Position numbers and translations under genes: made by a program. This document shows positions 1 to 6,230 of a stretch of DNA of 6,279 bases, one piece after another; the first letter of the stretch is position 1, and every line of letters starts with the position of its first letter. Under the pieces are notes generated by a model that was not told where the DNA came from, made no database searches, and saw only the letters and a program-made list of their open reading frames with translations. The stretch comes from CAZUSO01 sp964622775 (GTDB lineage Bacteria; Bacteroidota; Bacteroidia; Chitinophagales; Chitinophagaceae), in NCBI GenBank assembly GCA_964622775.1, contig CAZUSO010000104.1, positions 1 through 6,279 on the forward strand, written 5' to 3'.

Positions 1-2
1 TG

Positions 3-290
3 GAGTTGGATGATGCCGCGGCAATCATTAGCTATGAGGAATATTATCCTTATGGAAGTACTTCATTTCAATGTGGCAGAAGTGGCGCAGAGGTGTCGTT
101 AAAACGATACCGGTACACCGGCAAGGAGCGGGATGAAGAAACAGGGTTGTATTATCACGGAGCGAGGTATTATGTGCCGTGGTTGGCGAGATGGGCAGCA
201 AGTGACCCGTTAGAGAGTAAGTATGCGGGATGGAGTAGTTATAATTATAGTTTTGATAACCCTGTAAAATGGATGGATAGTACGGGAATG
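3..290 (+). repeat. 3' end of RHS core, third copy of the core repeat
   Basis: This segment encodes the same RHS core end as 3137-3420 and 6017-6230, from LELDD through the YNYSF.NP block. It differs from the other two in the stretch FQCGRSGAEVSLK, where both others read YQAMNASINAVAK, so units 2 and 3 are closer to each other than to unit 1. Its left end is cut by the window, so whether it also starts at a hairpin leader cannot be seen. Confidence 0.8.
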
Positions 291-1094
291 GGGCCAGATG
301 ACCCACAACACGCAAACAAATGGCATCCACCATTAGCTTTACCCGAAGTAACAATACCAGGTACTACAATAAAATTTACACCATCTACTTCCAATACAAA
401 GCCTAAAATAAAAGATTTAGAATTAAGTCAGGAAGGAATAGACTTTATAAAAAGTGGTGAAGGGGGATTTCATGAAAAAATGTATGACACAGCAAACCCT
501 AAAAAGGAAGTGGTTTTTAATGAAGAAGGATTACCAACCATAGAACGGGCGGTTTTGGATAAGCAGGGAAACCCCATTTTGAATAAGGACGGGAAGCCTA
601 CTACAGAAAGAGTTGCAGATTTAACCAGAGATTGGACAATTGGGTATGGGCACAAAGTAACTCAGGATGAACTTAAAAGTGGGAAGTTCAAAGATGGAAT
701 TACAGAACAAGAAGGATGGGAGTTAATGGAAAAAGGTTCGGGAGGCATTGATGTAGTCACGAAAAATGCGAATAAAAAGCTGAAGGTAGAGGTAACGCAA
801 AACCAATTTGATGCAATAATAAGTTTTGGTTATCAGCAGGGTAGCTATAGTTATTCCAAGAAAAAAGGAACAAGTAGTTTTGACCAACTAATTAATATTG
901 TCAATGAAGGAGAATGGGAAAAGGCGGCCGATTTTATTCGTGATTACGGCAAGAAAAAAACAAGGCGTGAAGCTGAATCCAAAATGTTTAGTGAAAGTAC
1001 ATACTTACCGCCTTCTTACTATCAAAACAAAGCATACTACAAAAAAGTATTCTCGACTGATTATAATAGATTAAAAAACCCTATAAAACATTAA
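3..1094 (+). CDS. RHS core C-terminus fused to GH24 lysozyme-type toxin tip (5' partial)
   Basis: This is the end of an RHS polymorphic toxin whose gene begins upstream of the window. The frame is open at the left edge, and the TTG at 6 is only an internal Leu in LELDD, matching LELDE/LELDD in the two other cores here, so it is not a start. Counting that Leu as residue 1, residues 1-95 are RHS core (GKERDEETGLYYHGARYY at 39-56, YNYSFDNP at 79-86, MDSTG at 90-94). A Pro/Thr-rich linker with LPEVTIPG follows. Residues ~138-355 resemble GH24 phage-type lysozyme: E152 in GEGG, YD at 160-161, TIGYGH at 211-216 and NQFDAIISFGYQQG further on. E152, D161 and T211 line up with T4 lysozyme E11, D20 and T26, so the enzyme looks catalytically intact and should cleave peptidoglycan in the periplasm. 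About 50 residues sit between D161 and T211, where T4 lysozyme has only a few. The downstream gene is the likely immunity gene. Confidence 0.88.
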   Translation, partial: ELDDAAAIISYEEYYPYGSTSFQCGRSGAEVSLKRYRYTGKERDEETGLYYHGARYYVPWLARWAASDPLESKYAGWSSYNYSFDNPVKWMDSTGMGPDDPQHANKWHPPLALPEVTIPGTTIKFTPSTSNTKPKIKDLELSQEGIDFIKSGEGGFHEKMYDTANPKKEVVFNEEGLPTIERAVLDKQGNPILNKDGKPTTERVADLTRDWTIGYGHKVTQDELKSGKFKDGITEQEGWELMEKGSGGIDVVTKNANKKLKVEVTQNQFDAIISFGYQQGSYSYSKKKGTSSFDQLINIVNEGEWEKAADFIRDYGKKKTRREAESKMFSESTYLPPSYYQNKAYYKKVFSTDYNRLKNPIKH

Positions 1095-1095
1095 T

Positions 1096-1689
1096 ATGAT
1101 AAAAGGTATCATATTGTTATTAGTTGGTCTAACAAGTTTGAATTGTATAGGTTTTACAAGAGTACAAGATTCGTGTAACACCATAAAAGCGCCTTTAGTT
1201 AATTATATAGATATAATAAATATGTTTTATTGCGGTAATAACGATACAGGGGATTCCATGGAATACAATCCTTATTGTGATACTTCAGGCTACGATATTT
1301 ATTTACTGTCCAAAAAAGATTCATCAGAATTGATCTTAGTTAAAGCCAAAATGCCGATAACGGGAGGAAAAGAGGGAGATGATTTTACTATTTTTGAAAT
1401 TAATAATAATGTCGTTGAACCGTTAAATGTGTTTACAGGTTATTTAGATTGTATAAAAATGACCTCAACGATTTATCCGGACATTATTTTTTACTGTCCG
1501 ATTGACTGTGGTAGGATTAAAATTCAAATTAGCAGAATTGGCAAATATTATCACAGGAAGAAAGTACTTGATATAGAAGGTAATAATATTAATAAAAAGA
1601 ATAGAAAGGCATTATTGAAAAATTACAATTCTGATAATGAATCGGGAGAGATACAGCAATTGGAAGGATTTAAATATAATAGAAATTAG
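1096..1689 (+). CDS. Exported cysteine-rich protein, candidate immunity to the lysozyme tip
   Basis: A 197-residue protein I do not recognise by family. It begins one base after the toxin stop (TAA-T-ATG), which suggests translational coupling and is the usual place for an immunity gene. Residues 1-16 are a short positively charged start followed by a hydrophobic run (IILLLVGL), a plausible signal peptide. C17 follows SLN, which is not a standard lipobox, so lipidation is uncertain. Six more cysteines (27, 46, 61, 119, 134, 138) would be available for disulfides after export. Export to the periplasm is what a protector against a peptidoglycan hydrolase needs, so I infer a lysozyme inhibitor. 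That role rests on position and targeting, not on homology. The C-terminus is Lys/Asn-rich and probably disordered. Base composition is AT-rich compared with the RHS cores. Confidence 0.75.
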   Translation: MIKGIILLLVGLTSLNCIGFTRVQDSCNTIKAPLVNYIDIINMFYCGNNDTGDSMEYNPYCDTSGYDIYLLSKKDSSELILVKAKMPITGGKEGDDFTIFEINNNVVEPLNVFTGYLDCIKMTSTIYPDIIFYCPIDCGRIKIQISRIGKYYHRKKVLDIEGNNINKKNRKALLKNYNSDNESGEIQQLEGFKYNRN

Positions 1690-1747
1690 ACTATTCTAAT
1701 CATCAAATGTATTTGTTATTGTTTTTTCAATTGATTGGGTGATGGGT

Positions 1748-3347
1748 AATGTACCAGATATGAGGGTTGCCTCTTTTCATCACCACAATATATTTATTTT
1801 TTATTCCCATCATGACATTCACTAAAAAAATAAAAACAAATTCGGGCAGGCAGCATGGTTGCTACGGAGCAATATGCCCGGCTGTTTTTATTTTTTCAAC
1901 CGGTCAATATGGTGAAGGGCAGCCAGATGACAAGGAACATAATTTACGTGGACAACTTTACCAGCATTATGATGGCGGCGGTCTGCAACAAATCAGGGAA
2001 TATGATTTTAAAGGCAACCCCATTGTAATGCAGCAACAGCTATTGGAAGATGCTACGCTGACTGATGTAGATTGGGACGATGACCCTGATTTGAGTACGG
2101 AAATATTTATGAGCAGTACAGTTTTTGATGCGCTGAACAGGCCTGTTACTACCACCGACCCCGGCGGGAATGTACAGGAGTTTACTTATGATAAAAGCGG
2201 GTTATTAAAAACGGTAACGCTCAATAGTGATGAATATGTGAATGACATACATTACGATGCGAAAGGACAGCGGGAAGCTATTTGGTACGGCAACGGCACC
2301 AAGACCAGCTATACCTATGACCCGCTTACATTCCGTTTAAGGAACTTAGCGACGAGAAAAAGTACTACCGATTACCAGAACCTGTATTACTACTACGACC
2401 CGGTAGGGAATATTACTACGATTAGGGATGATGAGCAGCAAACCCTGTATTATGCCAATGCCATAATAGACCCCACACAGGAATTTACTTATGATGCGCT
2501 GTACCGGTTGATTGAAGCAAAAGGCCGGGAGCAGATTGGGACGGGAAACTTCGGAGCAAGGGATAATTATCGTGATACAAACTGGATGGTGCCGCTGGGC
2601 AGCGATGCAGCACAACGCTATACGCAAAGCTATACTTATGATGAGGCAGGCAACATACTGGCATTGCAGCATGTAGCCGGAACCGGCAGCTATACGAGAA
2701 GCTATAATGTGGATACGGACACAAACTGCCTCCTGAGTACAACAGTAGGCGCCAATACCTACGGTTACACCTACGATGCGCGTGGCAATATGCTGAGCAT
2801 GCCGCACCTTAACACCATGAGCTGGAATGCCAATAATGAGCTACGCCAGGTAAGAGCCGGCGCCACATACACTTACTACCAGTACAGCGGAGGGCAGCGG
2901 ATAAGAAAATATACGGACAAGGGTAGTGTTAAAGAGGAAAGAATATACTTAGGCAGCTATGAGCTATACCGAAAATATGACAACACCGGAGCGATAGATG
3001 TGGAACGGAGCACAGTGCATGTGAGTGACGATACGGGTAGGATAGCGATGCTTGAGGTGAGAACCGAAGGCACAGACCCAGGCCCTGCGGAACTAACGAG
3101 GTATATTTATAGTAATCACTTGCAGAGTGCAAGTTTAGAGCTTGATGAGGATGGAGAGATTATCTCTTATGAGGAATATCACCCTTACGGTACAACTTCT
3201 TACCAGGCGATGAATGCTTCTATAAATGCAGTAGCAAAAAGATATAGATATACCGGTAAGGAAAGGGATGAGGAATCAGGATTATACTATCATGGGACAA
3301 GGTATTATATACCCTGGTTAGCGAGATGGAGTGCGAGCGACCCGTTG
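1748..3347 (+). repeat. Direct repeat copy A: leader, hairpin and truncated RHS core (unit 2)
   Basis: This stretch is similar at DNA level to 4603-6230. Similarity is weak over the first ~50 bases (both begin AATGTA.CAGAT with a small indel), becomes close from ATTTTTTATT at 1796, and is nearly identical over the hairpin and the next ~40 bases. Through the core it stays clear, with many third-position differences and a few indels. Corresponding points lie 2853 bases apart (1812 and 4665). The shared start shows that both cores were truncated or copied at the same defined boundary. Confidence 0.85.
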
Positions 3348-3377
3348 GAAAGTAAGTATGCAGGAATGAGCCCGTAG
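1812..3377 (+). CDS. 5'-truncated RHS core fragment, ended by premature TAG
   Basis: This reads as 521 residues from ATG 1812. The frame is open further left (to a TTG at 1767), but ATG 1812 is the only start shared with the sister copy, which has an in-frame TGA just upstream at 4647. Residues 1-32 encode the hairpin leader and look non-native. Normal RHS sequence begins at YGEGQPDD (33-40) and NLRGQLYQHYDGGGL. YD-type repeats follow (FTYD ~124, YTYD ~167, YYYDPVGN ~195, FTYD ~225, YTYDEAGN ~275, YTYDARGN ~320). The end of the core carries GKERDEESGLYYHGTRYY (482-499) and DPLESKYAG (from 510). In the family such repeats form a shell around the toxin. The N-terminal delivery part is absent and the last core residues lie beyond the stop, so this is probably not functional alone. 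C replaces the sister copy's R in TNCLLSTTVG. Confidence 0.8.
   Translation: MTFTKKIKTNSGRQHGCYGAICPAVFIFSTGQYGEGQPDDKEHNLRGQLYQHYDGGGLQQIREYDFKGNPIVMQQQLLEDATLTDVDWDDDPDLSTEIFMSSTVFDALNRPVTTTDPGGNVQEFTYDKSGLLKTVTLNSDEYVNDIHYDAKGQREAIWYGNGTKTSYTYDPLTFRLRNLATRKSTTDYQNLYYYYDPVGNITTIRDDEQQTLYYANAIIDPTQEFTYDALYRLIEAKGREQIGTGNFGARDNYRDTNWMVPLGSDAAQRYTQSYTYDEAGNILALQHVAGTGSYTRSYNVDTDTNCLLSTTVGANTYGYTYDARGNMLSMPHLNTMSWNANNELRQVRAGATYTYYQYSGGQRIRKYTDKGSVKEERIYLGSYELYRKYDNTGAIDVERSTVHVSDDTGRIAMLEVRTEGTDPGPAELTRYIYSNHLQSASLELDEDGEIISYEEYHPYGTTSYQAMNASINAVAKRYRYTGKERDEESGLYYHGTRYYIPWLARWSASDPLESKYAGMSP
1825..1896 (+). terminator. A-tract/T-tract hairpin at cassette start, copy 1
   Basis: An outer 14-bp perfect stem (1825-1838 with 1883-1896, AAAAAATAAAAACA against TGTTTTTATTTTTT) encloses a 6-bp GC-rich stem (CGGGCA 1843-1848 with TGCCCG 1875-1880). 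A 5-bp stem-loop sits inside (TTGCT 1859-1863 with AGCAA 1868-1872, loop ACGG). A GC stem flanked by A-tract and T-tract has the form of a two-way intrinsic terminator. It lies between the previous immunity gene and the core, where it would stop read-through into the cassette. The sequence recurs almost unchanged at 4678-4749. A cassette-boundary or recombination role is possible instead. Confidence 0.5.
3375..3377 (+). other. Nonsense codon (TAG) before the core/tip boundary
   Basis: The context CCG-TAG-TGC-TAC-TCT aligns with the SYNYS codons of unit 1 (AGT-TAT-AAT-TAT-AGT), so TAG replaces a Tyr codon and TGC replaces Asn. The frame resumes at once with YSFNNPVMFNDPSG, the conserved end of the core, so this is a point change in a formerly intact gene and not a natural C-terminus. 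Confidence 0.8.
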
Positions 3378-3401
3378 TGCTACTCTTTTAATAACCCCGT
3401 C

Positions 3402-3767
3402 ATGTTCAATGACCCGAGTGGAGAAAGTCCTGATTTACCAGAAACATCAAAAAATAAATACGGTGAAAAACAAGTTTATATTGACAAAGGAGGTTATGTT
3501 GATAATGGATTTGGAGGAGTAACCAGAGATGAGAAAAAAGTAACTCCAAGTGGTACTGCTGTTTCCAAAGGTATGTCTGAATTGGATTTATATCGTTTTG
3601 CTATTGATAGGGTTTTAAATCCGGGTGAAAGAACAATAAAAGATGATAGATATTTAGATGAAAAATATTTTGCAGTAGAGGGTAAGGTTAAAGCATTTAT
3701 GAACCTAAAACTTTTGGTAGGTTCTATGCCTGACACAAAGGAATACCGTAAACAGACAGCGGAATAA
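3402..3767 (+). CDS. Tip fragment 1: core end DPSG and N-terminal part of unit 2 toxin tip
   Basis: A 121-residue open segment in the same frame as the upstream core. Its first ATG is simply the Met of NNPVMFNDPSG, so it is unlikely to be a true start. Residues 1-7 complete the RHS core, with the DPSG motif typical of the core/tip junction. The rest (ESPDLPETSKN onward) is a charged, lower-GC sequence that I cannot assign to a family. It stops at TAA 3765-3767 after RKQTAE, where the reading frame appears to have slipped. The neighbouring frame carries on with the remainder of the tip. Treat it as a piece of the pseudogene at 1812-4309. Confidence 0.6.
   Translation: MFNDPSGESPDLPETSKNKYGEKQVYIDKGGYVDNGFGGVTRDEKKVTPSGTAVSKGMSELDLYRFAIDRVLNPGERTIKDDRYLDEKYFAVEGKVKAFMNLKLLVGSMPDTKEYRKQTAE
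3752..3767 (+). other. Probable one-base frameshift inside the tip
   Basis: Frame 3 ends at TAA 3765-3767, and the frame carrying the rest of the tip opens after TAA 3749-3751, so the slip must lie in this 16-base overlap. Restoring one G in the GG at 3761-3762 turns GCG-GAA-TAA into GCG-GGA-ATA-AAG, joining ...YRKQTA to GIKDKTILSVLF without a stop. A short G run is a common site for such a deletion or for a base-calling error. Confidence 0.65.
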
Positions 3768-3895
3768 AGGATAAGACTATATTATCAGTACTCTTTAATG
3801 ATAAAGATGCACAAGGGAGCTTAGCTCAAATTAAACGAAGTGCTTCTTTTGGAGGCAGGCACAACTTTGTTTACGAAGGCGGTAAGCTGTTAGCT

Positions 3896-4309
3896 ATGGG
3901 CTTGGCAAGCGGTATTGCTAAAGCTACGGCAAGAGAAATGGCGGGAAAATTATTTTCTAACATTGTAAAAGAGGAAACACTATCACAAACAGACAAGTAT
4001 GTTAAACTTCTTACAGAGTTTGGGGAATATGACGCTACCAAAATATTATACAGAGGCACAAGTGGCTCTGAAAAAGTAGGTGCGCAAATATTCTTTACTG
4101 ATAACTCTGCTGCTGCTGCAACGTATGTAAAAAATGGTGGGGAAGTTGTTGAAACAAGGGTTTCTGAATTTGCTTTGAAAAAACTTCGATTAGAAGGCAA
4201 CTTACAGATTATGGAGGATTTACATAAAGGAGTTAGACATACTTCTTACAAATTTACAGGAAACGAGCTAAGAGAAGCTCTAATGAGAATTACCAAACCA
4301 AACAAATAA
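3896..4309 (+). CDS. Tip fragment 2: C-terminal toxin domain, ADP-ribosyltransferase-like
   Basis: 137 residues from ATG 3896. The frame is open from 3752 without an earlier ATG, and GIKDKTILSVLF through NFVYEGGKLLA upstream reads like the same protein, so this Met is probably internal. A hydrophobic Ala/Gly-rich stretch (1-20) is followed by a charged helix. ILYRGTSGSE (50-59) and then IFFTDNSAAAATYV (65-78) with GEVVETRVSE follow. An LYRG strand followed by FFTD.....A..Y and a valine-rich strand is the order seen in ADP-ribosyltransferase-fold toxins, where the Arg and the Ser/Thr strand bind NAD. I do not see a certain catalytic Glu, so the call is tentative. Cut off from the core by two lesions, it is unlikely to be delivered. 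The gene at 4326 follows after 16 bases. Confidence 0.55.
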   Translation: MGLASGIAKATAREMAGKLFSNIVKEETLSQTDKYVKLLTEFGEYDATKILYRGTSGSEKVGAQIFFTDNSAAAATYVKNGGEVVETRVSEFALKKLRLEGNLQIMEDLHKGVRHTSYKFTGNELREALMRITKPNK

Positions 4310-4325
4310 GAAAAATTTAAATATT

Positions 4326-4598
4326 ATGGTATATTGTTGTGATAAATTTCAATGGGATTGTGAAGTCAATCACGTTTGCGGTACAAATATTAGAATTATC
4401 AAAATAGACCCCAAGTTCAATATTAAATCAGAGAGTCCGTACAGGTTCTTTATTACTGTTGGTTATGAAAAAGGTCAAAAAAATGTACCAAGTCGAATGA
4501 TTAGTTATTGCCCTTATTGTGGAACTAATCTTTATAATTATTATCAATCAGATGAGTATGTAAATGAAACTGATGATAGCTTTATATCTATTGAATAA
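4326..4598 (+). CDS. Small cysteine-pair protein, candidate immunity of unit 2
   Basis: An intact 90-residue protein beginning 16 bases after the tip's stop, with no Shine-Dalgarno sequence. Cysteines at 4, 5, 12 and 18 (CCDKFQWDCEVNHVC) and a CPYCG knuckle at 61-65 suggest a zinc-ribbon-like metal site. No signal peptide or membrane segment is seen, so it should be cytoplasmic. That fits protection against a toxin acting in the cytoplasm, such as an ADP-ribosyltransferase. Small proteins with a late CPxCG motif are common beside polymorphic toxins in Bacteroidota, but I cannot name the family. It is AT-rich like the tip and unlike the core. It remains intact although its toxin is broken. Immunity function is inferred from position. 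Confidence 0.7.
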   Translation: MVYCCDKFQWDCEVNHVCGTNIRIIKIDPKFNIKSESPYRFFITVGYEKGQKNVPSRMISYCPYCGTNLYNYYQSDEYVNETDDSFISIE

Positions 4599-4602
4599 TG
4601 CC

Positions 4603-6230
4603 AATGTAGCAGATGTGCAGGCAGCATTTCAGCCATTATAATATCTTGATTTTTTATTTCCAATATGACATTCGCTAAAAAAATAAAAATAAGTTCGGGC
4701 AGGCAGCATGGTTGCTACGGAACAATGTGCCCGGCTGTTTTTATTTTTTCAACCGGTCAATATGGTGAAGGGCAGCCAGATGATAAAGAACATAATTTAC
4801 GGGGGCGGCCCTACCGGCATTACGATGGCGGCGGGCTGCAACAAATCAGGGAATATGATTTTAAAGGCAACGCTTTAGCAACCCTACAGCAACTTTTAGA
4901 AGACCCGACCCTGACCGATGGCGATTATGCGGGCTTTCCCGCACCGGTTATCAATACGGAATTATTTAACAGCGCCGTTACTTATGATGCCCTCAACCGG
5001 CCTGTTACTACCACAGACCCCGGTGGGAATGTACAGGAACTTACTTATGACAAAAGCGGCTTGCTGAAAAAGGTAACGCTTAACAGCGACGAGTACGTAA
5101 GCGATATACATTACGATGCGAAAGGACAAAGAGAGGCTATTTGGTATGGCAACGGCACAAAGACTGGCTATACGTACGACCCGGAAACATTTAGATTAAG
5201 AAGATTACTGACGGTAAACTTAGATAATAATGCTATACTACAGGACTTAAACTATTACTACGACCTGGTAGGGAATATTACTACGATAAAAGACGATGCG
5301 CAGCAAACGCTGTTTTTTAAGAACAGCGTGGTAAGCCCAACGCAGACTTTTACCTACGATGCTTTATATCGTTTAACAGAAGCACATGGGCGCGAATTGA
5401 TAGGCACGGCAAACTTTGGCAGCGATGATAACTGGAATGACCGCCATTGGAAAACCACGCACAAAGGCAATGGCAATGCAGTGCAGAACTATACCCAGCA
5501 ATACACTTATGATGAGGTTGGTAACATACTGGAGCTGCAGCATATTGCCGGCACGGCAAGCTATACGAGAACCTACGATATTGACCAAGATAGCAACAGG
5601 CTGTTAAGCACTACGGTAGGCGCCAACACTTACAACTATGACTATGACGTAAGAGGTAATATAGTTGAGATACCTCATTTAGATGTTATGCTCTGGAATG
5701 TTCAGAATGAGCTGCGCCATATAGAGCGGGGAACTAATGCGACAAATTATCAATACAGCAGCGGCCAACGAATAAGAAAATATACGGATAAAGGGAGTGA
5801 AAAAGAGGAACGGATTTATTTGGGGAATTATGAGGTGTACCGGAAGTACGACAACACCGATACGCTTATTATAGAGCGCACAACCGTACATGTGAGTGAT
5901 GATACGGGGAGAATAGCTATGCTGGAGACACGTACGGTTGGTGATGCAGAAGATGATAATGATACCGCAGAAGTGCTGACGAGATACATATATAGTAATC
6001 ATTTGCAGAGTGCTTCCTTAGAGCTGGATGATAGTGCTGCTATTATCTCTTACGAAGAATACCACCCGTATGGTACAACTTCTTATCAGGCGATGAATGC
6101 AAGTATTAATGCGGTAGCGAAGCGGTACAGATATACGAGTAAGGAAAGGGATGATGAGAGTGGCCTGTATTATCATGGGGCAAGATATTATATACCGTGG
6201 TTAGCGAGGTGGAGCGCGAGCGACCCGCTC
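4603..6230 (+). repeat. Direct repeat copy B: leader, hairpin and truncated RHS core (unit 3)
   Basis: Sister of 1748-3347. The match starts a few bases after the stop of the previous immunity gene and ends at the DPL codons (CCG at 6225-6227), after which the two copies share nothing obvious. Copy B has about ten extra codons in the core (for example around FPAPVINTELF, the KTTHKGNGNAVQ segment and GDAEDDNDTAEV). Confidence 0.85.

Larger units (their letters stand above)
1812..4309 (+). pseudogene. Broken RHS toxin gene of unit 2 (core plus ART-like tip, two lesions)
   Basis: Read together, these bases encode one RHS core-plus-tip protein of about 830 residues that is interrupted twice. A TAG at 3375 stands where the homologous core in unit 1 has Tyr (AGWSSYNYSFDNP against AGMSP-stop-CYSFNNP), and the same frame continues into the rest of the core (NPVMFNDPSGE) and the tip. 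The tip frame then ends at TAA 3765, while the following frame is open from 3752 to 4309 and continues with toxin-like sequence. Loss of one G near 3758-3762 would explain this. The core is also missing the N-terminal part of a full RHS/TcC-like protein. I read the whole as a decayed silent cassette. Stop-codon readthrough or sequencing error are the alternatives. Confidence 0.72.

Noticed and set aside
1704..1715. Small inverted repeat CAAAT-GT-ATTTG followed by T-rich sequence as terminator of the first immunity gene
   Set aside because: A two-base spacer cannot form an RNA loop, the arms are AT-only apart from one pair, and such repeats arise by chance in AT-rich DNA. The hairpin at 1825 is a far better candidate.
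1767..1811. TTG at 1767 as the start of the unit 2 RHS core
   Set aside because: The extra residues are not shared with unit 3, which has an in-frame TGA just upstream of its ATG. ATG 1812 is the shared start, if the leader is translated at all.
1690..1811. Bacteroidota promoter (TTTG at -33, TAnnTTTG at -7) ahead of unit 2
   Set aside because: Only a near match (TGTATTTG around 1708) without a fitting upstream TTTG. No convincing promoter before unit 3 either.
1825..1896. Hairpin as an integron attC site
   Set aside because: The RYYYAAC and GTTRRRY core sites were not found at the ends, no integrase is visible, and the A/T outer stem fits a terminator better.
2346..2807. Long reverse-strand open frames over the RHS cores (also 28-354, 1967-2155, 5350-5588, 5679-6002)
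   Set aside because: They lie opposite well-supported core codons, have low-complexity Cys/His/Ser-rich products and no family features. They are shadows.
3752..3767. Programmed ribosomal frameshifting in the unit 2 tip
   Set aside because: No slippery heptamer or following pseudoknot is evident, and the same gene also carries a nonsense codon, so simple decay is more likely.
5416..5607. Forward open frame of 63 codons starting at 5416
   Set aside because: It overlaps the unit 3 core in another frame and lacks any feature, while the core frame is clearly coding.
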